Both the position numbers and the translations under genes were made by a program. This document shows, piece after piece, positions 1 to 8,693 of a stretch of DNA of 64,000 nt. Source of the stretch: Gammaproteobacteria bacterium (GTDB lineage: Bacteria; Pseudomonadota; Gammaproteobacteria; Nevskiales; Nevskiaceae); the NCBI GenBank assembly GCA_026398875.1, contig JAPLSB010000022.1, positions 22,263 through 86,262 of the forward strand, in the 5' to 3' direction. The notes under the pieces were generated by a model. That model had not been told where the DNA came from, did not search any database, and saw nothing but the letters and a program-made list of their open reading frames with translations. How positions within the stretch are numbered: the stretch's first letter is position 1; each line of letters opens with the position of its first letter.

Positions 1-971
1 AGCAGGAACTGCGGCTGCAGCGGGCCATTGGTGTCCGGCACCAGCGCGTAGAACGGCTTGTAGCTGTCTTCGTGATGGCCGGCGTGGTTGGTGATTTCCA
101 GCGCCAGGATGCGGGTCAGCGGCGTGATGTGGTTCCAGGTGTGGTGGTTCTCGAAGCGGCCAGGCGTGGCCGACACCAGGCCATAGTGGTTCACGTAATT
201 GAACACTTCCAGCAGCATGCGCGGACCGAAGAACAGCGTGGCCGATGCCAGGCCCAGACCCTTCCAGCCGCCGAGCGCGAACAGCACGCCAAGGAAAACG
301 CCGAAATAGGTCGCCTTGAACACCCAGGCATTGCGCGGGTCGTACCACTTGCGGCCGCGCTTGGTCCACATCATCTTTTCAAGGTGATAGCTCTCCTTCC
401 ACTGCGCCGGGAAGGTGCGCAGGAAGTGGCCGTAAACGGTGTCGCCACGGCGCGCGTAGTCCGGGTCGTCCGGCGTGGCGACGCGCATGTGATGCGTCAC
501 CACATGGGTGATCTCGCGCCACGGATCGAACACCAGGCACTGGCCGATGCGGCCGAGCCAGCGCAGGAACAGACCTTCGCGGTGGAACAGCTCGTGCACC
601 GGCGGAGCGCCGATCACGAAGCCGATGAACAGCGTGCTGACGAACGCGCCGACCGCCGACGCGGTGGTCGCGAAGTGGTCATGCCCGACCAGCCACGAAT
701 AGAACAGGATGTTGACGAAGCTGGCCAGCACGGTGATCGACACGATCACGTCGTAGATCCAGGCGTGGCGCTGGGCGCGGATCGAGTAGTCCGGCTTCAG
801 GAAGGCATCGAAGAACAGCACGCCCAGCAGCAGCGCCAGGCCGATCCAGGTGAAGTTGCCGCCCATCCACAGCCCGTAGGCGTGGCTGGACAGGATCACT
901 GGCGAAAGGAGGTACTTGAAGTAGTCGAGGACGTTCTCGTTCGAGGTCTGCGTCGTTGCGGTTGCGCTCAT
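1..971 (-). CDS. AlkB-like membrane diiron hydroxylase (3' end cut by window edge)
   Basis: This is an integral-membrane non-haem diiron monooxygenase of the alkane hydroxylase/fatty acid desaturase superfamily, which uses O2 and electrons from rubredoxin or a similar donor to hydroxylate a hydrophobic substrate in the inner membrane. The visible 323 residues begin MSATATTQTS. They carry the histidine clusters HELFH (126-130), HVVTHH (156-161), NYVNHYG (about 259-264) and NHAGHH (295-300), separated by hydrophobic stretches at about 40-58, 76-93, 105-123 and 215-250. The boxes differ from classical AlkB (HELGHK, LQRHSDHH), so the substrate may not be an n-alkane. The ATG at 971 is the only start in frame before the first hydrophobic segment. 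The gene lies 88 bp downstream of the MalT/AlkS-like regulator on the same strand. A paralogue lies at 11802-12920. The family call is firm, the substrate unknown. Confidence 0.85.
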   Translation of the reverse strand, partial: MSATATTQTSNENVLDYFKYLLSPVILSSHAYGLWMGGNFTWIGLALLLGVLFFDAFLKPDYSIRAQRHAWIYDVIVSITVLASFVNILFYSWLVGHDHFATTASAVGAFVSTLFIGFVIGAPPVHELFHREGLFLRWLGRIGQCLVFDPWREITHVVTHHMRVATPDDPDYARRGDTVYGHFLRTFPAQWKESYHLEKMMWTKRGRKWYDPRNAWVFKATYFGVFLGVLFALGGWKGLGLASATLFFGPRMLLEVFNYVNHYGLVSATPGRFENHHTWNHITPLTRILALEITNHAGHHEDSYKPFYALVPDTNGPLQPQFL

Positions 972-1059
972 CGCTTGCTCCGGTTGCGATTTGATGAGCG
1001 GATCATCAGGGCGGCAGTGGGGCCGCGGGCCATTCCATAGTTTGGTCGGGCGGGCGCGC

Positions 1060-3825
1060 TCAGCGCGCGAGCAGATTCAGCGCCCTCGCCCGCGCCAGTG
1101 CTGCCGATCGGCTCGACACGCCGAGCTTGGTGTACAGGTTGTAGAGGTGCCACTTCACGGTCGCCACCGACAGGCTCAGACGATCGGCAAGCTGCTGATT
1201 TGAAAGACCGGCTTCGATCAGCCCAAGCAACTGCAGCTCGCGCGCCGTCGGGGTTTCCAGCAGCTGGCTTTCACCTTGCAGCTGATCGAGATGCTCGACT
1301 AGGAACGCGTTGGTCAGCGGCAGGCCGTTGCAGATCTCGACGAAAAAGCGCCGTTCCTCATCAAGGGCAAACCCCCAGGACTGCGGCTTGGTTTCGTTGA
1401 CCAGCCCGGCGATCGTTTCGGCCCGGTCGCGGAATGGCCGCAGCACCCGGCGCCGCGCTGCCAGACCGACCGCGCGAACGAAATGGCGCGCGGCCGGCTG
1501 CGGGTTGTGCGAACAGATCGCCACCGCCATCTCAGCCAGCGCCAGCTCGACCAGCCGGCCATTGCGGCCGTCCTGCCGGGCAATGCGGGTTTCCGCCGCG
1601 ATCAGCGCCTCGGCCGAGCGCAGCTGGCCGGCCGCGATCAGCAGCTCGATCTGCGCGGCCGCATAGAGATCGGCGGCGCGCGCCACCTGCAAGCCTTCGA
1701 GCGTCGCCAGCCGCGGCTCGATACCGGTCGCGGTCAGGCCGATATGCGCACCTTCGGCCAGCGCATCGTCCAGGCGACCCAGCCGCACCAGCCGCTGCAC
1801 CAGCATGCACGACAGCATCAGGCCGAGCCGTGGCGGATAGGCGGCGGCAATCTCGCGCAGCAGCGGAATCGAAATCGGATCGTCGGGGCGGCCCGACCAC
1901 AGCTTGACCGCGGCATCGAGTCCATCCGCCGTGGTGTCGACCACGCCGTGGGTATGGGCGCCGCGCAGCCCCTGGCCAAGCAGGTCGCGGGCTTCATCGT
2001 CGAGCCCCATCTCGACCGCACAGCGGGCAGCGACGAAGGCGATCGTGCGGCTGATGCCGGCGTTCTCGCCCAATGCGGCGCGCGCGCGGGCAAGCGCTGC
2101 GTGGAGATCGCCATGGACGGCGGCGTAGTCGCCTTCCAGCATGTCGATCATCGCTGCCAGCAACTGCACCCAGCCAACACCATAGGCGCTGCCGCTCTGG
2201 GCAATCGCGGCCTGTGCGATGCGCATCATCTGCCGTGATTCGATGAAGCGGAACGAACTGTTCAGCGCAATGCTGGCCGCTGCCGAGACCGTCGCGACAT
2301 CGAACGGATCGTCGGCGCCGCGTTCGGCCAGCCAGCGCGTCAGGTGCGCGCGGGCGTCGGCGAGGCGATCGGTATAGATGTCGACACCGACCCGCAGCAC
2401 GTCGATGCGGCGCTTCAGATCAGCCAGCTGACTGCCGTTGCCGCCGGCATCCTGCTCGCGCTCGACGCGCTGCGCCAGCCGCTCGTTGTGCTGGCGAGCC
2501 GTCTCGTAGCGGCGATGGAAGACCAGCGCGAACACGTACCAGAAGTCCGCTTCCCAGCCGACCGCGTGACCGCCGCGATGCAGGGTTTCGATCCACTCGA
2601 TGTACTGGCGCAGGTCACCGCGATCGCGGACGAAGGTCGGCGCAACCCGTTCGAGCATGGCGCAGGCCAGCGGTGCCGAACCGGCCGCCAGCGCGTAGTC
2701 GACGGCGTCCAGCCAGTGGCCGCTGCGCTCGTTCCATTCGGCGGCGCGACTGAGGATCAGATTGCGCCGCTCGGTCGGCACGCTGCGCTGGCCTTCCTCG
2801 ATCAGGAACTCGCGGAACAGGCCGTGCAGCCGGTACCAGCTGCGATTGCGATCGAGCGGAATGACGAAGACATTGCGCCGCAGCAGCAGCCCCAGATGCC
2901 GGTCGGTGTCGTCATCGCCAGTGACATGCCGGCACAGCTCGGCGCAGAAGCTGCGCAGCGGCGCGATTTCCAGCAGGAAGCGCCGTGCCTCCGGCGAAAA
3001 GCCGGCCAGCACCTGACGATTCAGCAGCGCCGACAGGTCCTCGTCAGCGCCGGAAAAACGCGCCAGCGCTTCCAGCGGCTTGTCGGCCGTCGACAGGATG
3101 ATCTGCGCCAGCCGCACGGCGGCCTGCCAGCCCTCGGTCTGCCGGGCGATGCTGTCGATCGCGGCATCGCCGAGCTGCGCACAGAGTTCCGGGCCGAACA
3201 GCGCGCGGATCTCGTCGTCGCGCAGGCTCAGGTCGGCATAGCCGACTTCGCGCACCCGTCCTTCGAGCTTGGCGCGCGTCAGGTTGAACGGCAACTGCTC
3301 GGTACTGGAAAACAGGAAGCGCAGCGACGACGGCGAGCGGAACACCAGCCGGTCGAGCAGGAAGCCGAGCGTTTCGTCGACGCAATAGCCGAGGTTGTCG
3401 ATGAACACCAGCGATGGCGACGGCAGCTGCGCCATCGCGTCGAGCAGCGCATCGATGCGGTTCTGCAGCGGCTCGTCACCCTTGAACAGCGTCAGTGTCG
3501 GATGCGCATCGGCCTGGTCGCCGACCAGGCTGTCCTCGAGCAGGTCGATGACGCGCTCGGTGCTGGTGTCGCGATCGTCGAGCGCGATCCAGATCGTGTT
3601 CAGGCCGGCCGACGAGTAGTGCTTGTACAGGGCGGTGGCAAACGTGGTCTTGCCGTAACCGGTTGGGGCGACGACCGAGATCAGCTTGATCGCCGGCGTG
3701 ACACTGCGTGTCAGTTCGGCAAGCAGCCGGGTCTGGACCAGCGCGAACGCGAGGTTCGGTGGTTCCAGTTGGGGTCCTCGTCCTCCACGCACCTTGCGGG
3801 CGGGCCTCCGCGGGTCGTTTGCCAT
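1060..3825 (-). CDS. LuxR/MalT-type (LAL) transcriptional activator, AlkS-like
   Basis: This is a large ATP-binding LuxR regulator of 921 residues, the usual size for the MalT/AlkS family. The N-terminal NTPase shows a Walker A motif (APTGYGKTT, about 53-61) and a Walker B strand (LVFIDN, 139-144). A long helical, TPR-like middle follows. The C-terminal 60 residues form a GerE-type helix-turn-helix with the expected LTxRExxLL-like start (TARELQLLGLI) and SVATVKWHLYNLYTKL recognition region. Such proteins bind ATP and an inducer and activate a neighbouring catabolic operon. AlkS of Pseudomonas putida GPo1 controls alkB in this way. Here the gene sits directly upstream of an alkB-like gene on the same strand, so control of that gene is a reasonable inference. 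No operator was identified. Confidence 0.88.
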   Translation of the reverse strand: MANDPRRPARKVRGGRGPQLEPPNLAFALVQTRLLAELTRSVTPAIKLISVVAPTGYGKTTFATALYKHYSSAGLNTIWIALDDRDTSTERVIDLLEDSLVGDQADAHPTLTLFKGDEPLQNRIDALLDAMAQLPSPSLVFIDNLGYCVDETLGFLLDRLVFRSPSSLRFLFSSTEQLPFNLTRAKLEGRVREVGYADLSLRDDEIRALFGPELCAQLGDAAIDSIARQTEGWQAAVRLAQIILSTADKPLEALARFSGADEDLSALLNRQVLAGFSPEARRFLLEIAPLRSFCAELCRHVTGDDDTDRHLGLLLRRNVFVIPLDRNRSWYRLHGLFREFLIEEGQRSVPTERRNLILSRAAEWNERSGHWLDAVDYALAAGSAPLACAMLERVAPTFVRDRGDLRQYIEWIETLHRGGHAVGWEADFWYVFALVFHRRYETARQHNERLAQRVEREQDAGGNGSQLADLKRRIDVLRVGVDIYTDRLADARAHLTRWLAERGADDPFDVATVSAAASIALNSSFRFIESRQMMRIAQAAIAQSGSAYGVGWVQLLAAMIDMLEGDYAAVHGDLHAALARARAALGENAGISRTIAFVAARCAVEMGLDDEARDLLGQGLRGAHTHGVVDTTADGLDAAVKLWSGRPDDPISIPLLREIAAAYPPRLGLMLSCMLVQRLVRLGRLDDALAEGAHIGLTATGIEPRLATLEGLQVARAADLYAAAQIELLIAAGQLRSAEALIAAETRIARQDGRNGRLVELALAEMAVAICSHNPQPAARHFVRAVGLAARRRVLRPFRDRAETIAGLVNETKPQSWGFALDEERRFFVEICNGLPLTNAFLVEHLDQLQGESQLLETPTARELQLLGLIEAGLSNQQLADRLSLSVATVKWHLYNLYTKLGVSSRSAALARARALNLLAR

Positions 3826-3928
3826 CTGACCAGCCCTATGTCATTTCGGGGGGAGGAGTGTAACGGCCCCGACACACGAGGCGGCAGCGCGAGCGGCCTT
3901 CCGCCCGCGCCGCAAGCCGGCAACGCCG

Positions 3929-5152
3929 TCAGCCGGTGTACTCGCGGCCGAAGATGTGGCGGGCGATCACCCAGCTCTGGATCTCGTTGGCGCCTTCGTA
4001 GATCTCGCCGATCTTGGCATCGCGGTAGATCGATTCGAGCGGGAACTCGGTGCCCGGGCCGGACAGCGTCTTGACGAAGCCGTAGGCGCCGCAGACCTGG
4101 ATCGCGTCGCGCGCCATGTCGCAGGCCAGCCGCGAACCGACCACCTTGCACATCGCCGCTTCGATGTCGGCGCCGCCTTCCTTGTCGAAGCGGATCGCTG
4201 CCTTCTGGTATAGACCGCGCGCCATTTCCAGCTGCGTGGCGTACTCGGCGAACTTGTACTGCCAGTGCTGCATGCGGGCCAGTTCCTTGCCGAACACCTT
4301 GCGCTGGGTCATGTAGTGCGTCGAGAAATCGAACGCCGCCTGCGCCATCGCGACACCGACCGCGCCGATGCCCATGCGCCCCAGCACCAGGGCCGAAATC
4401 GCGGTGCGCAGGCCGCTGCCTTCCTTCGCGCCGACGACGTGATCATCGGCGACGAACACGTCCTTGAACGTGATGTCGGCGGTCAGCTGCACGTGGTTGC
4501 CCATCTTCAGATCGGGCGCGGACACGCTGACGCCCGGCTGATGCATGTCGGCCAGCAGCATGGTCAGCGTTTCGCCGGTCTTGCACAGCACCAGGATCAG
4601 GTCGCCGACCGGCGAATTGGTGATCCAGCGCTTGACGCCATTGATCTTGTAGCCGCCCGGCACCTTGGTGGCGATGGTTTCCATCGACGCGACCGACAGG
4701 TCGGTGCTGGCATTCGGTTCGCTGGTCGCGAAGCAGCCGACGAACTCGCCCTTGATCAGCTTCGGCAGGTAATGGTCACGCAGGTGTGCAGGCGCGCGCT
4801 CCAGCGTCTTGCCGACGAGGATCGCCTGGCCGTCGTACAGCGCGGAGGCCAGCGATGGCGAGTAGTAGGCCAGCTCTTCAAGCACGGTCAAGGTCGCCAG
4901 CGTCGGGTATTCCAGCCCGCGGCCGCCGACATCCTTGGCGTAGGGGATCTCGTAGATGCCGGCCTTCGCCATCGCCTTCAGCACGGCGTGCGGGAAATTT
5001 TCCTTCGCTTCCGGCGTGGTGTTCAGGCGATGGGCCACCGGCGCCAGCACCTCGTCGCAGAAGGCACGGACTTCGCGGCGGATCGCCTTGGTCTCCTCGG
5101 GCAGGAAGATGTCGCTGTACAGGGTTTCGGCTTTGCGGGGCGGACGGCTCAT
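3929..5152 (-). CDS. acyl-CoA dehydrogenase
   Basis: This is an FAD-dependent acyl-CoA dehydrogenase of 407 residues, catalysing alpha,beta-dehydrogenation of an acyl-CoA and passing electrons to ETF. The N-terminal helical domain (about 15-130), the middle beta domain with FATSEPNASTD and ITNSPVGD (about 140-230) and the C-terminal helical domain are all present. The catalytic base is the glutamate of IYEGANEIQ (E386), in the position used by medium- and short-chain enzymes. The ATG at 5152 follows a GAGAGTCCTG stretch. It is divergent from the acyl-CoA ligase at 5325, with a 172-bp shared intergenic region, which suggests joint use in activation and beta-oxidation of a carboxylic acid. The substrate cannot be read from sequence. 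Confidence 0.93.
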   Translation of the reverse strand: MSRPPRKAETLYSDIFLPEETKAIRREVRAFCDEVLAPVAHRLNTTPEAKENFPHAVLKAMAKAGIYEIPYAKDVGGRGLEYPTLATLTVLEELAYYSPSLASALYDGQAILVGKTLERAPAHLRDHYLPKLIKGEFVGCFATSEPNASTDLSVASMETIATKVPGGYKINGVKRWITNSPVGDLILVLCKTGETLTMLLADMHQPGVSVSAPDLKMGNHVQLTADITFKDVFVADDHVVGAKEGSGLRTAISALVLGRMGIGAVGVAMAQAAFDFSTHYMTQRKVFGKELARMQHWQYKFAEYATQLEMARGLYQKAAIRFDKEGGADIEAAMCKVVGSRLACDMARDAIQVCGAYGFVKTLSGPGTEFPLESIYRDAKIGEIYEGANEIQSWVIARHIFGREYTG

Positions 5153-5198
5153 CAGGACTCTCGAAAGCGGGACGTGAATGTCGAACTTTCAGCCTAGC

Positions 5199-5245
5199 GT
5201 CGGAACCGCATTCCGCGACTAACTTAGGTCGGGCTTGATTCCGAC
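5199..5245. promoter_or_regulatory. inverted repeats in the divergent ACAD/ligase promoter region
   Basis: A perfect 5-bp inverted repeat, CGGAA-N5-TTCCG, lies at 5201-5215. A wider pair, GTCGGAA (5199-5205) and TTCCGAC (5239-5245), brackets 33 bp. These sit midway between the two divergent starts (5152 and 5325), where a shared operator would be expected. No regulator can be assigned and the repeats are short, so this is only a candidate. Confidence 0.3.
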
Positions 5246-5324
5246 GAGGCATCCGCCAACATGCACGACCGGCTCAGGGCGCTGCCTGAAGCGCGGACAG
5301 AACAACCAAGAGGAGCACGACACG

Positions 5325-6875
5325 ATGCAATTCACCCAGGGCCTGCACCGCGCCGTGCAGCAAAAGCCGGATGCCATTGCCACCGTCTGCAAGGACCGCC
5401 GCCGCACGTTCCGCGAACTGCATGACCGCGTTGCCCGCCTGGCCGGCGGTCTGCAGAGCCTCGGCATCGGCCGCGGTTCGCGGGTCTGCATCCTGTCGCT
5501 GAACGCCGATCGCTATCTGGAAAGCTATCTGGCGATCGCCTGGCTCGGCGCGGTGGTCAATCCGGCGAACTTCCGCTGGAGCGCGCCGGAAGTCATCTAT
5601 TCGCTGAACGACTCCGACAGCGTAGCGCTGATCGTCGACGATCAGTTCTCACCGATGATCGATGCCATCCGCGCCGGCACGCCGGGCCTGAAGCAGGTGA
5701 TCTTTTCCGGTGATGGCGCGCTGCCGACCGGCACGGTCGGCTTCGAGGCGCTGATCGACGCCAGCCAGCCGGTCGCCGATATCGGGGCCGGCGGTGATGA
5801 GCTGTTCGGCGTGTTCTACACCGGCGGCACCACCGGCAAGCCGAAGGGCGTGATGCTGTCGCACCGCAACGTGCTCAGCTCCGGTCTCGACGTGCTGGCC
5901 GAAGGCGCGCTGCCGGAAGGTGTGATCGGCCTGCATGCCGCGCCGATGTTCCATCTCGCCGACATGATGCTGACCATCGGCCTGCTGCTCCGGGGTGGCC
6001 GTCACATCGTGCTGCCAGTGTTCCGGCCCGACATGCTGCTCGACATCATCGAGGCCGAGCAGATCAGCGATCTGCTGCTGGTACCGGCGATGCTGCAGGC
6101 TTTCGTCGATTTCCCGGCCGCGAAAGGCCGCAATCTCGGCAGCGTGCAGCGGATCATGTACGGCGCCTCGCCGGCGTCCGAAGCGCTGCTTGACCGCACC
6201 CAGGCGCTGCTGCCGCAGGTCAGCCTGATGCAGGTCTACGGGATGACCGAGATGAGTGCCGTGATGACCGTGCTGCCGCCGGACGATCACCGCAGCCGCA
6301 GCGCGAACCGCCTGCGCTCCGGCGGCCGGGCGAGCTACCACGTGCAGGTGAAGATCGTCGACGAACACGACATCGAAAAGCCGCGCGGCGACGTCGGCGA
6401 GATCATCGCTTGCGGCCCGAACGTGATGATCGGCTACCTCAACAAGGCCGACGCCACTGCCGAAGCCCTGAAGAACGGCTGGATGCACACCGGCGACATG
6501 GGCTACATGGACGATGCCGGCTACGTGTTCATCGTCGACCGCCTGAAGGACATGATCATTTCCGGCGGCGAGAACATCTATTCGGTCGAAGTCGAGAACG
6601 CCGTCTCGAAGCACCCGGCGGTCGCCGCCGTGGCGGTGATCGGCATTCCCGATGCCGCGATGGGCGAAGCGGTGCATGCGGCCGTCGTGCTCAAGCCGGG
6701 TGCGAGTCTCACGCAAGACGAGCTGTATGCGCACTGCAAGCAGCTGATCGCCGGCTACAAGTGCCCGCGCAGCCTTGAGCTTCGTGATGCGCTGCCGGTG
6801 TCTGGCGCCGGCAAGGTGCTGAAGACCGAACTGCGCAAGCCGTTCTGGGAAGGCCGCGAGCGCGCGGTCGGCTGA
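5325..6875 (+). CDS. acyl-CoA ligase (AMP-forming, class I adenylating)
   Basis: This ATP-dependent CoA ligase has 516 residues and starts at ATG 5325, which follows AAGAGGAG at 5308-5315; in-frame upstream codons back to 5235 have no such site. The phosphate-binding loop YTGGTTGKPKG lies near residues 164-174, the A5 motif reads YGMTEMS, A7 reads HTGDMGYMD, and the A10 lysine region is GAGKVLKTELR at the C terminus. These mark a complete fatty-acid/aromatic-acid CoA ligase that makes an acyl-adenylate and then the thioester. It is divergent from the acyl-CoA dehydrogenase, a pairing typical of degradation of an imported carboxylic acid. Chain length or ring specificity is unknown. Confidence 0.9.
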   Translation: MQFTQGLHRAVQQKPDAIATVCKDRRRTFRELHDRVARLAGGLQSLGIGRGSRVCILSLNADRYLESYLAIAWLGAVVNPANFRWSAPEVIYSLNDSDSVALIVDDQFSPMIDAIRAGTPGLKQVIFSGDGALPTGTVGFEALIDASQPVADIGAGGDELFGVFYTGGTTGKPKGVMLSHRNVLSSGLDVLAEGALPEGVIGLHAAPMFHLADMMLTIGLLLRGGRHIVLPVFRPDMLLDIIEAEQISDLLLVPAMLQAFVDFPAAKGRNLGSVQRIMYGASPASEALLDRTQALLPQVSLMQVYGMTEMSAVMTVLPPDDHRSRSANRLRSGGRASYHVQVKIVDEHDIEKPRGDVGEIIACGPNVMIGYLNKADATAEALKNGWMHTGDMGYMDDAGYVFIVDRLKDMIISGGENIYSVEVENAVSKHPAVAAVAVIGIPDAAMGEAVHAAVVLKPGASLTQDELYAHCKQLIAGYKCPRSLELRDALPVSGAGKVLKTELRKPFWEGRERAVG

Positions 6876-6879
6876 TCGC

Positions 6880-7644
6880 TCAGCGCTTGCCGCGCACCCG
6901 GATCTTCGCCTTGCAGTTGCCGGCCGGCGGAGAACCGGAGGCGACGTAATTGAGGTTGTCGTCGAAGCGCATGTCGATCGACTCCAGCACGCTGTTCCGG
7001 CAATGCGTGCTCAGCGCCTCGACCGGCAGCGTGTCATTGGCCGCCGCCACCGCGGCCAGCAGCGCTTCGGCGGTGATTTCGACATCAGGCAGTTCCGGCG
7101 AAAACGCCGGCGGCCACCAGACGCGGCGATCGACGCGTTCGGCGTAGGCCGCGTAGTCGATCTCGCTGAGTCCCGAGCAGCGGCCGTAGATGCGCCACGA
7201 GGCACGCGTCTCCGGCAGGTTGCGCGTGAACTGCAGCATCTGGTCGAGGATGCGCGGACTGAGCAGCATCGGGCCGCTGCTGCAGCCTTCGACCGGCTTG
7301 CCGTCGCGGACGCGGATCAGATCACGCAGCACGAAGCCCTGCACCGGCGCGCATTGCGGCTCCCGCGAGCCGCGATTGCGATCGCAGTACTGTGGGCTCC
7401 AGAAGAAGCGGGCAATCCAGCCGCTGCCACTGCTGCCACTGGCCGGCACAGACACTGCCGATGCTGCCGGTGCCGCCTCGGGCGGCGGCGGCTCTGGCGC
7501 GGCTGTGGCGTCGGACGCAGCCGGCGACGGCAATTCGATGGCGGGGATGTTCGCGCCAGCATCATCGTCGGCCGTTGCCGTCATCGATGACACAAGGCTG
7601 AAAACACAGCTCAGCGCAACGGCTGCGGCGGACAATCTGGACAT
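6880..7644 (-). CDS. secreted RNase T2-like protein lacking the catalytic histidines
   Basis: The 254-residue product starts MSRLSAAAVALSCVF, a signal peptide, with a Pro/Ala-rich linker to about residue 72. From residue 76 it follows the bacterial RNase T2 pattern: a WSPQYC start, EPQCAPVQGFVL, a central Cys (121), LSPRILDQM, the hallmark GRCSGLS (154-160), a Tyr-rich helix with PPAFS, and later paired cysteines. The residues that define the enzyme are gone. HGLWP of the first active-site block is RDLIR (H to R107), and HxWxKHG of the second is ASWRIYG (H to A148 and Y153). The disulfide-forming cysteines remain, so the fold is probably kept without RNA cleavage. It lies convergent to the acyl-CoA ligase, 4 bp apart. 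Assignment is by my own motif comparison. Confidence 0.7.
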   Translation of the reverse strand: MSRLSAAAVALSCVFSLVSSMTATADDDAGANIPAIELPSPAASDATAAPEPPPPEAAPAASAVSVPASGSSGSGWIARFFWSPQYCDRNRGSREPQCAPVQGFVLRDLIRVRDGKPVEGCSSGPMLLSPRILDQMLQFTRNLPETRASWRIYGRCSGLSEIDYAAYAERVDRRVWWPPAFSPELPDVEITAEALLAAVAAANDTLPVEALSTHCRNSVLESIDMRFDDNLNYVASGSPPAGNCKAKIRVRGKR

Positions 7645-7803
7645 CGGCTGACGACTCTGTGAAGTGGAAACGGGTGCCGGCAATGCGCGGCGCGGCCGAA
7701 GAATCGACCACGGCTCCGGAGGCGTCAACCGAAACCGACGCGGCCCGCCGCACGGACCTGTGCAGCAATCATCCATCGCGAAACAGCGCTACGTCGATCG
7801 AAC

Positions 7804-7821
7804 TGGTATGGAACAATACTA
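7804..7821. promoter_or_regulatory. candidate operator, site 1 of the TRGTAYG-N4-CRTACYA family
   Basis: The sequence TGGTATG-GAAC-AATACTA is an 18-bp inverted repeat, with one base off the consensus in the right half. It ends 27 bp before the ATG of the SDR gene at 7849. The same motif recurs at 10446-10463 and 17151-17168, each time in a catabolic promoter region. The likely binder is the TetR protein at 17302, by inference. Confidence 0.6.
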
Positions 7822-7848
7822 CTTCGTCAGTTACCGAAACCAAGAGCC

Positions 7849-8652
7849 ATGTCCGACAAAGCGCCGATCGTGTTCCACTCCTACGCCGACAGCAGCGTGC
7901 TGATCACTGGCGGCACTTCGGGCGTCGGGCTGGCATCGGCGATCCAGTTCGCGCAGGCCGGCGTGCGCCGCATCGGTCTGGTCGGCCGCAATGCCGAGCG
8001 CGGCGAGAACGCGCGGCAAGCAGTGCTGGCGGCCTGTCCGGACGCGCAGGTGTTTTTCTTCCAGGGCGATGCCAATGACCTGGCGCAGGCTCAGCGCGTG
8101 GTCAGCGAAGCGGCGGCGGCGCTCGGCAGCATCGATGTGCTGCTGAACTCGACGATGGACATGAGCCGCTACACGCCCGAACCGCTGATCAACCTCGATG
8201 CCGCCGACATCGGCCCGACGATGCTGTCGGTGGTGCTGGCGCCGATGCACATGAGCCGTCTGGTGCTGCCGTACATGAAGGAGCGGCGCGGCGGCGTGAT
8301 CCTCAATGTGGCGTCCGATGCCGCCAAGGTGCCGACGCCGGGCGAAACCATACTCGGTGCCGCAATGGCAGCGATCTGCGTGTTCTCTCGAACGCTGGCG
8401 ATGGAAGCCAAGCGCTTCGGCGTGCGCGTCAACTGCCTGACGCCGTCACTGATCGGCGGCACGGCCACGGCCGCGCATGTCCAGAAAGGCGGCTTCAGCG
8501 CCAAGCTCTTCGCGCAGGTGGAAAGCATGGCCAGCCTCGGCGTCTGCACGCCGGATGATCTGGCGGCGATGATCGTCTATCTGGGTGGCCCGCAGGCCGG
8601 CAAGCTGACTGGCCAGGTGATCTCGGTCAACGGCGGCATTTCGGCCGGCTGA
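7849..8652 (+). CDS. SDR-fold protein with a degenerate active site
   Basis: This 267-residue protein has the classical short-chain dehydrogenase fold: the dinucleotide-binding TGGTSGVG (20-27), an acidic GDAND loop near 73-77, and a C-terminal VNGG. The catalytic tetrad is broken. Aligned back from RVN (193-195), the YxxxK positions are Leu169 and Met173; the DNA reads ctc and atg there, so this is not a translation slip. Ser156 is kept, but the usual NNAG is LNST. The protein probably binds a nucleotide but is unlikely to do ordinary SDR hydride transfer chemistry. It may be a regulatory or structural partner, or use different catalysis. It stands alone behind candidate operator site 1, a motif shared with the dehydratase operon. 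Confidence 0.85.
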   Translation: MSDKAPIVFHSYADSSVLITGGTSGVGLASAIQFAQAGVRRIGLVGRNAERGENARQAVLAACPDAQVFFFQGDANDLAQAQRVVSEAAAALGSIDVLLNSTMDMSRYTPEPLINLDAADIGPTMLSVVLAPMHMSRLVLPYMKERRGGVILNVASDAAKVPTPGETILGAAMAAICVFSRTLAMEAKRFGVRVNCLTPSLIGGTATAAHVQKGGFSAKLFAQVESMASLGVCTPDDLAAMIVYLGGPQAGKLTGQVISVNGGISAG

Positions 8653-8693
8653 GCCGCCGCGCGCCGCTGGCATCCATCGCAGGACATGACGCG

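Noticed and set aside
72..1040. 322-residue plus-strand open frame at the left edge
   Set aside because: It is the shadow of the AlkB-like gene on the minus strand, rich in His, Gln and Arg with no family pattern.
2344..4074. 576-residue plus-strand open frame
   Set aside because: Antisense to the MalT-type regulator; low-complexity composition and no binding site.
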